A stretch of 64,000 nt of DNA from Corynebacterium meitnerae. Its GTDB lineage: Bacteria; Actinomycetota; Actinomycetes; Mycobacteriales; Mycobacteriaceae. Location: assembly GCF_027570075.1 (NCBI RefSeq), contig NZ_JAKMUS010000011.1, forward strand, positions 1-64,000. Direction: 5' to 3'. Every line of letters starts with the position of its first letter. Position 1 is the stretch's first letter. The notes under the pieces are model-generated. The model saw nothing but the letters and a program-made list of their open reading frames with translations. It searched no databases and was not told the DNA's origin. The position numbers were made by a program, and so were the translations under genes. Shown here in pieces: positions 1 through 7,489 of the stretch.

Positions 1-29
1 GTGTGTGTTAAATCCTTCACCAGGCCCGA

Positions 30-1319
30 CTACCCCTCAAGCAGGTCCTGGCCCCAGTAGTCGCCTTCATTGGTGCCGTGCGGCACTGCGAACACTGCGG
101 AGCCGATGTGGGTGATCCACTCGTTGAGGCGGTCCGCTTCGTCGAGGCGTTGTTGGATCGGAACAAACTGCTTCAGGGGGTTCTTCTGGAAGCAGATGAA
201 GATCTGGCCAGAGTTGGAGGTTCCGCGTGTGTCCGGCCCCGGTGGCATGTCGTAGTTGTAGGGCCGGCGATAGATCCGCTCAGAACGATCGGTGGAAAAA
301 GCGCGCGCCATGTGGGAGTTCGGGTCAATGACGGGCAGGCCGTACTGGTCAAGGGCCTCAAAATCGGGGTCATCGAACTCGTCTGTGCCAGTCAGCGGGG
401 CGCCGGTATCGATGGTGCGGCCCATCGCCACTTCGCGGGACGCGCGGTCCAGAATGTCCCATTCGTCCATGAGCATGGCCACACGCCGGATCACCATGGC
501 GGTGCCGCCGCGGAGCCATTCGGGGCCGTCGTTGATCCAGATGATGTCGTCGTGCTCATCCGGTGCTGGGTTGGCGGTGCCGTCGAGCTGCCCGAACAGG
601 TTGCGCGGGGTGGTGCCCGGTTCGATGGAGCCACGAGCATGCAAGAAGCCATCCTGCATCCAGGCAACGTCGACGTAGGTGCGCGCCGTCTTCGTCATGA
701 AGCGTGCCGCGTGAGACAACGTGAAGCGGTCATCGGCGCAGATCTGCAGGCAGATGTCACCGCCATTCCAGGCATCAACCAGCTCGTCGCGCGAGAACTC
801 GGGCAGATCGCCGAGCCACTCGGGGGCTTTATCGCTGAGGCCGATCTTGTCCAGCAGGCTACGCCCGTAGCCAACCGTGATGGTCAGGTTTGCGGTTGAT
901 TCAAGATTCTCGGGCTCCAGATCGGCGAGCCCGGCCAGGCCGCTGCACATGCGGCGTGCATCATCGGTCCACAGACGCATCAGCCGGATAACATCCTCGC
1001 GGCTGGTCTTGCTCTCTTTGAGGTTGAACGCGATGAGCTTGATGAAAGATTGTTGGGGCGTATCCACGCCCGCTTGATGGGGGCCGTCAAAAGGCACTCG
1101 GGCCTTGGCAAGGAAATCATTGTCGCCGGGCTCAGCGGATCCTTGGCCCGGCCGGATGTCGCTTGTCTGCGCCCCCTCAGCACACCCGCCGAGCCCCATC
1201 ACCGTGAGACCGGCTACTCCTGCCGCACCGGCAGTACCAGCGCCGCGCAGGAATTGGCGGCGGGTAGCGCCAGATGGCTGCTGGTGCTCGTTCTCTGGGT
1301 GCTGGTTTAGTTCAGGCAT
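30..1319 (-). CDS. Secreted DyP-type haem peroxidase
   Basis: A 429-residue dye-decolourising peroxidase, which oxidises substrates with H2O2 using b-type haem outside the membrane. The N-terminus has a Tat signal with twin arginines at 20-21 (RRQFLRGAG), then a hydrophobic stretch ending in LGGC (Cys46), so it may be a Tat-exported lipoprotein. The DyP signature GxxDG is present as GQLDG (243-247, catalytic Asp246). His336 in SHMARA is the likely proximal haem ligand, with arginines at 351-352 nearby. It lies 26 bp downstream of a PCu(A)C copper chaperone gene on the same strand and is probably co-transcribed with it. In Streptomyces a comparable pairing (DtpA with a PCu(A)C-type chaperone) serves copper trafficking; carrying that role over to this pair is inference. 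EfeB is the alternative family label, but no EfeU or EfeO gene is adjacent. Confidence 0.9.
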   Translation of the reverse strand: MPELNQHPENEHQQPSGATRRQFLRGAGTAGAAGVAGLTVMGLGGCAEGAQTSDIRPGQGSAEPGDNDFLAKARVPFDGPHQAGVDTPQQSFIKLIAFNLKESKTSREDVIRLMRLWTDDARRMCSGLAGLADLEPENLESTANLTITVGYGRSLLDKIGLSDKAPEWLGDLPEFSRDELVDAWNGGDICLQICADDRFTLSHAARFMTKTARTYVDVAWMQDGFLHARGSIEPGTTPRNLFGQLDGTANPAPDEHDDIIWINDGPEWLRGGTAMVIRRVAMLMDEWDILDRASREVAMGRTIDTGAPLTGTDEFDDPDFEALDQYGLPVIDPNSHMARAFSTDRSERIYRRPYNYDMPPGPDTRGTSNSGQIFICFQKNPLKQFVPIQQRLDEADRLNEWITHIGSAVFAVPHGTNEGDYWGQDLLEG

Positions 1320-1345
1320 GGCGGGTGGTGCTGCTCCTTAGGGGT

Positions 1346-1990
1346 TTAGTGGCCGGAGTGGTCCATGTGCTCGCTGTGGTCCATGTTCCCATGGTCCATG
1401 TCACCAGCGTAGTTCTCTTCACCGGACGGCTGCTCACGCACGGGGATCTCGGTGGTGAGGGTGGTGCCGTCGTCAAGCTTGAGCTCGACGGTCAGGTTGT
1501 CACCAGCCGGGATGGCGCCCGGGTAGTTCATGATCATCAGGTGATCGCCGCCCGGAATCAGGTCGTAGGTGCCGCCGGCCGGGATGGTGAAGCCACCTTC
1601 CTTCTCACGCATCATGCCGTCCACGGTTTCGTGGAGCTCGGTGGTTGCGCCCTCGAGGGTCGGGGAGGAGAAGGAAACGACGTTGATGTCCTTGTCGGAC
1701 ACGTTCTTGAGCTGGCCGAAGCAAGCGGTCATGTCAGCGTGCTTCATGTCCTTCTCGGTCATGTGCTCGTGTGCCTCGGCGTCATCCTCAGCAGCCTTTG
1801 CACGGCAGTAGCCCTCTACCAGCTGGATGACAGATGCGCTGGCGTCAGCTTCCGCAGCGGTGGTGGACTCCATGGCGGTGGTCGTTGCAGTGGCGTCGGT
1901 GGACTCACCGTCGTTGGAGCAAGCAGCCAGGCCGAGGGTGCCAGCGCACAGTGCGGCGGCGAGAGCAATGGACTTCTTAGAGTTCAGCAT
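1346..1990 (-). CDS. PCu(A)C copper chaperone lipoprotein
   Basis: A 214-residue lipoprotein. The signal peptide ends in lipobox LAAC (Cys24), and a Ser/Thr/Ala linker follows. The PCu(A)C domain covers about 52-185, with the expected Cu(I) ligands: His120, a Met pair at 126-127, His150 and Met152 (HLM). Two features are unusual: a His/Met-rich insertion at 73-87, and a cysteine pair (62 and 90) that could form a disulfide. The C-terminus is a short MDH-repeat tail (about 198-214) typical of copper capture. The frame is open further upstream, but the start at 1990 is preferred because it gives a proper signal peptide, has AGAAAG upstream and removes an overlap with the next gene. It is the first gene of a probable two-gene operon with the DyP peroxidase. 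Confidence 0.88.
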   Translation of the reverse strand: MLNSKKSIALAAALCAGTLGLAACSNDGESTDATATTTAMESTTAAEADASASVIQLVEGYCRAKAAEDDAEAHEHMTEKDMKHADMTACFGQLKNVSDKDINVVSFSSPTLEGATTELHETVDGMMREKEGGFTIPAGGTYDLIPGGDHLMIMNYPGAIPAGDNLTVELKLDDGTTLTTEIPVREQPSGEENYAGDMDHGNMDHSEHMDHSGH

Positions 1991-2046
1991 CGTGAGAATC
2001 TTTCTGTTGATTGGACGATGTGTGGGGTTAGTCGTGCGGGGTGCTC

Positions 2047-4062
2047 TTAAAGTTCCCTTGGGGGTAACGCTACCCCCAACTTTTTGTTGATCCATTGGTA
2101 GATGAGGGTTTCTACGCGCGCGACTTGCTGGTTATCCGCGGCACCCGCGTGGCCGCCGGCGGTGTTTTCGAAGTAGTCCACCGGCTGGCCTGCCTTAGCC
2201 AAAGCAAGGGCGAAGGTGCGCGCGTGCGCCGGGTGAACGCGGTCATCCCGGGTGGAGGTGGTCACTAGGGCGGGTGGATATGGGACGTCAGACGCAACAT
2301 TTTCCAGGGGCGACCACGTTTCAATCGCTGCCCGCTCCTCGGGGTTATCCGGGTCGCCGTACTCAGCCATCCAGGACGCGCCGGCAGAAAGCGTGTGGTA
2401 GCGCAGCATGTCCGTCAGGGGGACTTGGATGACGGCGGCTCCGAAGAGTTCCGGGTACTGCACCAGCGCGCCGGAGGTAAGCAGGCCACCATTGGATCCA
2501 CCACGGATAGCCAGCAGAGAAGGGGTGCTGTAACCCCTGGCCATGATGTCCTCGAGGACAGCGCGGTGGTCTTCCCACACTTTGTGCCGGTTGGTTTTTA
2601 CCACTTGGGAGTGCCATTCCGGGCCGAATTCGCCACCGCCGCGCAGGTTCGGCTGGACGAAGAAGTTGCCGTGTTCCAGCCAGGCCATGCCGCGGATGGC
2701 GGAGTAACTCGGAGTCAAAGAGACCTCGAAACCGCCGTACCCGCCGACGAGGGTGGGGCGCGGACCGAGCGAGAAATCGCCGGTGATGAAGTAGGGGATC
2801 TTCGTCCCGTCGGCGGAGGTTGCCCAGTGCTGACGGGTCTCCAGACCTGAAGCGTCGAACTGGGCTGGGGCTTGGCGCACCACCTCACCATTGCGGAGCA
2901 GCGTTGATGGGGTGGTGAAGTTGGATACGTTGATCCACACTTCCTCACCATGCACGGGATCCAGCGGGCTCGTGGCCACGACTGAGGCGGTGGCAGCAGA
3001 CGACAGATCGATCTCGGATTGTTCCCATGTGCCCAGCTCAAAGCGGGAAATGCGCGTCACCACATTGTCCAAGGTGGTTACCAAGAGGTGGGTGGAGGTG
3101 ATGGAGAGGTCCTCGATGGGGGCGTCGCGGACAAGCGTGCGAATGCTCCTGTCACCCGCGAGGAATGCGTCGAGCTCGATCACTCCCAGCGCACCGGCGG
3201 GCAGACCCGCGAAGGGGGTGCGGGGGACGAGGAAAAGCCACTGTTTATGCGGGACAACCGTGCAATCGGTGGGGGCATCGATGAGAGTCATATCGCCGTG
3301 CGCGTCGCCCACGAATGTCAGCGACGTGTAAAAATCCAGCGCGCGCGTAAACGTCACGTGCTCAAAGCGGGGTGTGTGGTCCACCTGCGCGCCGACAGCA
3401 ACATCGCTGCGCTCACCACGGAAAATCACCGGTGCGTTGGCAATGTCCGTGCCGCGCTCCCAACGTCGCACCTCAACCGGGTAGCCGGACTCCGTCACTG
3501 AATCCGCACCCAGGTCCGTGCCCACGAGCAGCGTGTCCAGATCCACCCAGCTCACATCGGTCTTCGCCTCCGGCAGGGTGAAACCGTCAATGAACTCACC
3601 GCGCGCCAGATCAAACTCGCGCACGACCACCGCGTCCGCCCCGCCGCGCGAGAGCCGCAACAGCGCGCGGTCATGGTGCAGCGGGCGCACGGTCGCGCCC
3701 TTCCATACCCAATCCTCATCTTCAGCGCGCGCAAGCTTATCGACGTCAACCAGCACCTCCCAATGCTCCCCACCAGCGAGATACTCCTCCGTGGTGGTGC
3801 GGCGCCACACCCCGCGGGGATGGTCACGGTCACGCCAGAAGTTGTACAGATGTTCCCCACGGCGGCTGACGTATGGGATCTTGTCTTCTGTATCCAGCGC
3901 CGCGCGCATTCGTTGTTCCAGCTCAGCCGTGCCCGGTTGGGTGCGCACCGCTTTCTCAGTGGCGTCCGACCACGTGGTGGCCCAGGTTAATGCTTCGGGG
4001 CCCGTGATCTCGTCGAGAAGCTTTGGCTCAATGCTGACGTCAGGGGTGAACTGTGTGCTCAT
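2047..4062 (-). CDS. Prolyl oligopeptidase family (S9) serine peptidase
   Basis: A 671-residue cytosolic peptidase with no signal peptide. The N-terminal two-thirds is a beta-propeller that gates access to a C-terminal alpha/beta hydrolase domain. The catalytic triad is visible: Ser523 in GGSNGG, Asp606 in STRDDRVHP and His638 in GGHAG. Family members cleave short peptides, typically after proline. The start at 4062 has no ribosome binding site, but an ideal -10 hexamer (GATAAT on the minus strand) ends 8 bp before the ATG, suggesting a leaderless transcript. The stop lies 57 bp upstream of the PCu(A)C start. Physiological substrate unknown. Confidence 0.9.
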   Translation of the reverse strand: MSTQFTPDVSIEPKLLDEITGPEALTWATTWSDATEKAVRTQPGTAELEQRMRAALDTEDKIPYVSRRGEHLYNFWRDRDHPRGVWRRTTTEEYLAGGEHWEVLVDVDKLARAEDEDWVWKGATVRPLHHDRALLRLSRGGADAVVVREFDLARGEFIDGFTLPEAKTDVSWVDLDTLLVGTDLGADSVTESGYPVEVRRWERGTDIANAPVIFRGERSDVAVGAQVDHTPRFEHVTFTRALDFYTSLTFVGDAHGDMTLIDAPTDCTVVPHKQWLFLVPRTPFAGLPAGALGVIELDAFLAGDRSIRTLVRDAPIEDLSITSTHLLVTTLDNVVTRISRFELGTWEQSEIDLSSAATASVVATSPLDPVHGEEVWINVSNFTTPSTLLRNGEVVRQAPAQFDASGLETRQHWATSADGTKIPYFITGDFSLGPRPTLVGGYGGFEVSLTPSYSAIRGMAWLEHGNFFVQPNLRGGGEFGPEWHSQVVKTNRHKVWEDHRAVLEDIMARGYSTPSLLAIRGGSNGGLLTSGALVQYPELFGAAVIQVPLTDMLRYHTLSAGASWMAEYGDPDNPEERAAIETWSPLENVASDVPYPPALVTTSTRDDRVHPAHARTFALALAKAGQPVDYFENTAGGHAGAADNQQVARVETLIYQWINKKLGVALPPREL

Positions 4063-4070
4063 GCCCCCAC

Positions 4071-4076
4071 ATTATC
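4071..4076 (-). promoter_or_regulatory. Candidate -10 element for the S9 peptidase
   Basis: GATAAT on the minus strand, separated from the ATG at 4062 by 8 bp. With no ribosome binding site in between, this fits a leaderless mRNA, which is common in corynebacteria. Confidence 0.45.
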
Positions 4077-4096
4077 GACGTGCGACGGGCAGCAAA

Positions 4097-4119
4097 AAGC
4101 CCCTGCTTAGCAGGGGCTT
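4097..4119 (-). terminator. Rho-independent terminator of mycolyltransferase gene
   Basis: Perfect 10-bp stem (AAGCCCCTGC with GCAGGGGCTT) and a 3-nt loop, followed on the minus strand by a short T-tract. It sits 17 bp after the stop of the gene at 4137-5285. Confidence 0.85.
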
Positions 4120-4136
4120 AAGGATGAGAAGCGCTG

Positions 4137-5285
4137 TTACATCTTGAACGCCGGCTTAATGGTCTTCCACCAGGAGTTCTCCAGATCCTTGCGCCAGTCC
4201 GGCCAGGAGTGGGTGCCCACGTTGCGGAACTCGTAATGAGCCGGGATCTGCAGCTTGTTCAGCTTCGCGCGCAGATCGTGGTTGCAGGTATTGATCGCGG
4301 CCTCAATGACGCCACCTTCAACCTGCAGGGTCATAGCGGCAGCAGAAGCCTGTGCCGGGGTTGCGCCCTTGCCCACGAGCGTGCCCATCATGTCATTCTC
4401 TGAAGCAAGGCCGGTGGCGGTGGACACGTACAGTGCGGTGCCGCGCAGCTTATCGGCGTTCACCAGCGCATCATTCGCGCGGTTGTACGGGCCACCCATC
4501 GGGCCCCACATCTGCTCCGGGGTAACAGTCTGGTAGTTCGCACCAGCAGCACCCGCACCGCGGTTCACGGTGAGGCGAGCGAAGTTGTAAGGCGCAAAGG
4601 TCGACGTTGCAGCGCAGCCAGAGAAGGAAGCAGCAGCGTCATAGAAGCCCGGGATCTTGGTGGGCAGCACCAGTGCGGACGTGCCGGACATGGAGAAGCC
4701 AACGATTGCGCGGCGGTTATCGGCGCCCAGACGCTGCTCGATCGGTCCCGGCAGCTCCTTGGTCAGGAACGTCTCCCACTTCTGCGGGCCACGGAAGTAC
4801 TCCGCCTGCGGGGTGTTCAGCCAGTCGGTGTAGTAGGAGAACGCGCCCTCCATCGGGATGACCACGTTTACGCCCTTGTCGCCGTAGAACTTCTGGGTGT
4901 CCGCGTAGGTCAACCAGTCATTGTTCTGCTCCGCGCCGCCGGCACCGTTGAGCAAGTACACCGTCGGGGCGTTCTTGACCAGCTGGCCAGCCTCATTGCG
5001 GGCTGGGATTACTGCAACCGGGATGTCGCGACCCATAGACGGGGAGCTCACCCAGAAGGCCCAGACCTTGTTGTGGTCAACCTCGTCGACCCACTTGGCC
5101 TTCTCGCCGGTGGAGACAGCGATGGGGGCGGGGTTGGCGTTCCAGTTCTTTACCGTACCCACGGGGGTGTTGCCTGCTGCCTGGGCAGCAGTGACCGGGG
5201 CGGCGTCCGCTGGTGCGGCAGTCGCGGCACCAACTGCGATCGCGGATGCGGCCGCGATGGCGAGGATGGGGCGGAAGAGCTTCAT
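4137..5285 (-). CDS. Secreted mycolyltransferase (antigen 85 / Cmt family)
   Basis: A 382-residue alpha/beta hydrolase of the antigen 85 family, which transfers mycolic acids between trehalose monomycolate and other cell-envelope acceptors. A Sec signal peptide starts at MKLFRPILA and ends near residue 28 (ADAAP). The nucleophile is Ser198 in GFSMSG and the C-terminal catalytic His is His359 in THSWPDW. Gly-rich LLNGAGGAEQ (111-120) matches the family. It acts in the periplasm or outer envelope. A second family member lies 2.2 kb away on the same strand (7490-8926), sharing the MKL.RP.L start and most of the catalytic core. A divergent gene for a 36-residue porin-like peptide starts 286 bp upstream. 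Confidence 0.93.
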   Translation of the reverse strand: MKLFRPILAIAAASAIAVGAATAAPADAAPVTAAQAAGNTPVGTVKNWNANPAPIAVSTGEKAKWVDEVDHNKVWAFWVSSPSMGRDIPVAVIPARNEAGQLVKNAPTVYLLNGAGGAEQNNDWLTYADTQKFYGDKGVNVVIPMEGAFSYYTDWLNTPQAEYFRGPQKWETFLTKELPGPIEQRLGADNRRAIVGFSMSGTSALVLPTKIPGFYDAAASFSGCAATSTFAPYNFARLTVNRGAGAAGANYQTVTPEQMWGPMGGPYNRANDALVNADKLRGTALYVSTATGLASENDMMGTLVGKGATPAQASAAAMTLQVEGGVIEAAINTCNHDLRAKLNKLQIPAHYEFRNVGTHSWPDWRKDLENSWWKTIKPAFKM

Positions 5286-5571
5286 GGTGTTCCTTTACTT
5301 TCGGGTTCACTCTCACTATTCGCTTTAGCGGTGGTGGGTGTTACCGGCATATAAACTTAAAATCGCACTTGACTTTAACTGTGGGCCAGCTGACCGACAA
5401 GCGGAATAAAGTTACAGTTGTGACACAAGTGAATCATGTTACTGTTAGTTTCGGCTGTAACGACATCGGGCTGCTTCACGACAAACTGCGTGAAAGGGCC
5501 TCATGCAACCTCATGCAATCCCATGCAACCGTATGAACGTAGGCATATTCATTTAAAGGAAAAGGACAACC
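5286..5571. other. Divergent promoter region, mycolyltransferase / small peptide
   Basis: This 286-bp gap holds the promoters of both flanking genes. On the mycolyltransferase side it is AT-rich. In the middle are two GTTAC words and one GTAAC (about 5411-5460). Near the peptide gene lie three tandem 10-bp repeats, listed separately. I see no further gene. Confidence 0.5.
5501..5530 (+). repeat. Three tandem 10-bp repeats (iteron-like operator)
   Basis: TCATGCAACC, TCATGCAATC and CCATGCAACC run head to tail, and a degenerate fourth unit (GTATGAACGT) follows. The 10-bp period puts each unit on the same helix face, typical of cooperative binding by OmpR/PhoP-type regulators. The array ends 41 bp before the ATG of the small peptide gene, overlapping where its promoter should be. 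Confidence 0.6.
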
Positions 5572-5682
5572 ATGAACTTCATCGAGCAGTTCCAGCTTAT
5601 GATCAACCAGTTCCTCGGCGGCTTCGTCCATGAGGCATCCTCCATGTCTTCGGGCCTCGCCCTCGCTCTGGGCATGTTCTAA
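5572..5682 (+). CDS. 36-residue amphipathic peptide, PorA/PorH-like candidate
   Basis: A short gene with a strong purine-rich ribosome binding site (AAAGGAAAAGGA) and a terminator 37 bp after its stop. It begins MNFIEQFQLMINQFL and ends SGLALALGMF. There is no signal peptide, no Cys, and only two Glu and one His as charged or ionisable residues, so the product is acidic and amphipathic and rich in Phe, Leu, Gly and Ser. Corynebacterial cell-wall channel peptides (PorA, PorH, ProtX) share this profile: 40-60 residues, no signal sequence, and O-mycoloylated serines. I see no direct sequence match to those I remember. The link to a mycolyltransferase 286 bp away supports the idea. A signalling or toxic peptide is possible instead. 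Confidence 0.6.
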   Translation: MNFIEQFQLMINQFLGGFVHEASSMSSGLALALGMF

Positions 5683-5718
5683 GGGCAACTGCCTCCTGCG
5701 GTTGACGCAGTAGAAAGC

Positions 5719-5771
5719 AATCGGCCCTCCCCCTTAGTCCCTGGCGGACATTAGGGGAGGGCCGATTTTTT
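5719..5771 (+). terminator. Strong Rho-independent terminator after the small peptide gene
   Basis: A GC-rich stem (AATCGGCCCTCCCC pairing with GGGGAGGGCCGATT) with a loop of about 20 nt and a run of six T. It confirms a dedicated short transcript for the peptide gene. Confidence 0.88.
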
Positions 5772-5821
5772 GATGCTGACGTGCAGCTGCGGAATCAGGG
5801 TTAAGGGTCAAAAAGTGTGTC

Positions 5822-6030
5822 TAGAATCGACGTTTTACGGCGGCTGGCCTGCGGAGATGCCGAAAGTATATGCTTCGGGAATCCAACAGCCCATTGTGGT
5901 GAAACACCCGGGCCTGCTTCTTGGGGTGTGGCCGTGTTGCCTAACATCAACCGGGGGTGCGGCGGACGGCATGGCTCCCGGAAATGGGCATGCCGAAAGA
6001 CCAGCTATTGCTGGCTTTCGGCGCTTTGGC
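5822..6030 (+). ncRNA. Candidate structured non-coding RNA or degraded element
   Basis: About 200 bp with no convincing gene. TAGAAT (5822-5827) looks like a -10 box. Several hairpins follow: CCGAA/TTCGG near 5860-5878; ACACCC/GGGGTGT near 5904-5930; TGTT/AACA near 5936-5946; a GGCATG/CATGCC stem near 5968-5994; and a final strong stem CCGAAAG.CCAGC/GCTGG.CTTTCGG at 5993-6021. No known riboswitch or housekeeping RNA matched by eye. The last hairpin resembles the one beside the second HNH unit, so part of this could be mobile-element debris. Confidence 0.3.
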
Positions 6031-6041
6031 GTTGATGGGTC

Positions 6042-6113
6042 GGTTTGACTATCGCACTAAACGGCGACCCGCGACCTGGGTTTTTGCCGCGCGCGGATCG
6101 CCATAGTCAAACC
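6042..6113. repeat. 70-bp palindromic element, copy 1 (HNH-linked)
   Basis: The ends are the perfect 11-bp inverted repeat GGTTTGACTAT ... ATAGTCAAACC. The centre carries the family core GCGACCTGGGTTTTTG followed by CGCGCG. It pairs best with copy 4 (39450-39519): both read GTTTGACTATCGCAC on the left and GATCGCC or AATCGCC before the right arm. It lies 50 bp beyond the 3' end of the HNH gene. Confidence 0.85.
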
Positions 6114-6129
6114 AACTCTTTTTGGGCAC

Positions 6130-6153
6130 ACCAAATAGCCGGACGTGCCGGCT
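6130..6153 (-). terminator. Terminator hairpin of HNH gene 1
   Basis: Inverted repeat AATAGCCGG / CCGGCTATT with a 6-nt loop, 10 bp after the HNH stop. On the minus strand a run of T-rich sequence follows (the AAAAAGAG complement near 6116). The second HNH gene has a related hairpin at the same place. Confidence 0.6.
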
Positions 6154-6162
6154 ATTCGCTGT

Positions 6163-7251
6163 TTACCTCCCGTAGAGCAGCGTCATTGCCCCAAAGGGGT
6201 GGACGGTGTTGGGGATGAGGTATCCGTTCGGTGATCTCCACATTGGTGTGCCCCGGATGTTTTCCACCCGGCCGTGGTGGGGTTTGGATGGGTCATCGTC
6301 GTTGGTTCTGTTGTGGTACCTGCACAGCATGGCCAGGTTGTTCATGTTGGTCAGTCCGCCCTTGGACCATGCTGTGATGTGGTGGACTTCGCAGTTATCG
6401 GCCGCATGCCTGCAGTCCGGTACAGGACACGTTGGCATGGTGGCCCGGGCTAGGTCGCGTTGTTTCTGGTTCGCGAAGCGTTGCGTGTCGTACAGGTTGA
6501 CGGGGCCTTCTTGTGGGTGGAACATCGCTACTTCTAGGACGTCCCCAAAGTTCTGGGCCAGGAAGTCTGCACCGGTCATGGTGGTGCCGTCAGTTAGCCC
6601 CAGGATGACGTCGTCGCCGTCGCCTTTCATGATTGTGATGTGCTCGTCCAGTGGGATGAGCACCAAGGGGCGCGGCACTGCCGGGGCAATGCCGGAAGGA
6701 GTGTCATCCTCGGAAGGGCGCAGGCCAAGGATGGCCATGAGCTTTTCGTACATTTGCGGACCGGCAGGACCATCAGTGAGGTTTTGGCGTGTCGCGAACT
6801 CAATAGCTGCAGCGTCTTCTTCCAGCGCCATGATGGTCACAGGACGCCTCTTCTTGTTCGAGCGGCCATACCGGACTGTGGGTTCCGGGGCAGGCTTGTC
6901 CACCTCAGGCACGATGTCCTTGGAACGGCGCTTCAGTGTGTCGTAATTGCCCGGAATAGACAGCAGGGCAAGCCGTAAGTCCCACTTTTCTTTCGGGTCG
7001 GTGAAAGGTGCTACTCGGGATTCGATGTAGACGAGTTGATCCATCGATTTCTGAGTCGAGCGCGCCACCTTGATGGCGTTGGCTTGCTTGCGGGTGAACT
7101 TCGTTTTCCCGTAGTAAACCTTGTAAACCTTCGACCATTCACGAATAAGACCGGGTTTGCAGCCAAGGCTGATGAGCTCCTGGGCATCAAAGGATGCCAG
7201 GAGCTCAATGGGGTTGATCAACCCCGCTACGGAAGCTGCAAACGATGTCAT
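6163..7251 (-). CDS. DUF222 / HNH endonuclease (REP13E12-like), copy 1
   Basis: A 362-residue protein of the DUF222-HNH (13E12) family. The N-terminal region is DUF222-like. A C-terminal HNH zinc-finger nuclease contains CPVPDCRHA, then EVHHITAW (catalytic His pair), GGLTNMNNL, and LCRYHNRTND. The start MTSFAASV at 7251 is chosen because the paralogue at 39560-40651 starts at the same point (MSSFAASV) and nucleotide conservation continues upstream as non-coding leader. The two proteins are closely similar over the whole length and diverge most around residues 160-215. The family is abundant and repetitive in actinobacteria, and the cellular role is unknown. The whole unit, with its flanks, looks like a mobile or recombining element. 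Confidence 0.88.
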   Translation of the reverse strand: MTSFAASVAGLINPIELLASFDAQELISLGCKPGLIREWSKVYKVYYGKTKFTRKQANAIKVARSTQKSMDQLVYIESRVAPFTDPKEKWDLRLALLSIPGNYDTLKRRSKDIVPEVDKPAPEPTVRYGRSNKKRRPVTIMALEEDAAAIEFATRQNLTDGPAGPQMYEKLMAILGLRPSEDDTPSGIAPAVPRPLVLIPLDEHITIMKGDGDDVILGLTDGTTMTGADFLAQNFGDVLEVAMFHPQEGPVNLYDTQRFANQKQRDLARATMPTCPVPDCRHAADNCEVHHITAWSKGGLTNMNNLAMLCRYHNRTNDDDPSKPHHGRVENIRGTPMWRSPNGYLIPNTVHPFGAMTLLYGR

Positions 7252-7302
7252 GCCATGCACGCTAAACCGAAACGCAACAACGCGCGAGAAGGGCCCCAAA
7301 AA

Positions 7303-7333
7303 CCTGTGGATAACCCAAAAATCTATCCACAGG
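7303..7333. repeat. DnaA-box-like inverted repeat in HNH leader, copy 1
   Basis: A perfect 10-bp inverted repeat CCTGTGGATA ... TATCCACAGG with an 11-bp spacer. The left arm on the minus strand reads TTATCCACA, a consensus DnaA box; the right arm gives CTATCCACA. It lies 52 bp upstream of the HNH start and is preserved in the second unit. Confidence 0.7.
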
Positions 7334-7489
7334 GGTCGCGGGCCACAGCCCGCGACGAATGGAGCGGACCAGCGGAAACAGGCCGGTTCCCACAAAACCC
7401 AAAAAAGTTTCAGGAACTTACCGCGGAACTAAAACGACCGCATCCTCTGCTGTTTTTCGATGCTGCGAGGCAGTGGTCCTTTGAATCTT

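Noticed and set aside
5876..5930. Resemblance to a cobalamin riboswitch (GGGAATCC, GGTGAAAC)
   Set aside because: The rest of the consensus, including the GCCACTG box, is missing and no B12-related gene follows.
5770..6048. 92-codon frame in the structured region after the small peptide gene
   Set aside because: No ribosome binding site, composition unlike a protein, and it overlaps several stable hairpins and the start of a palindromic element.
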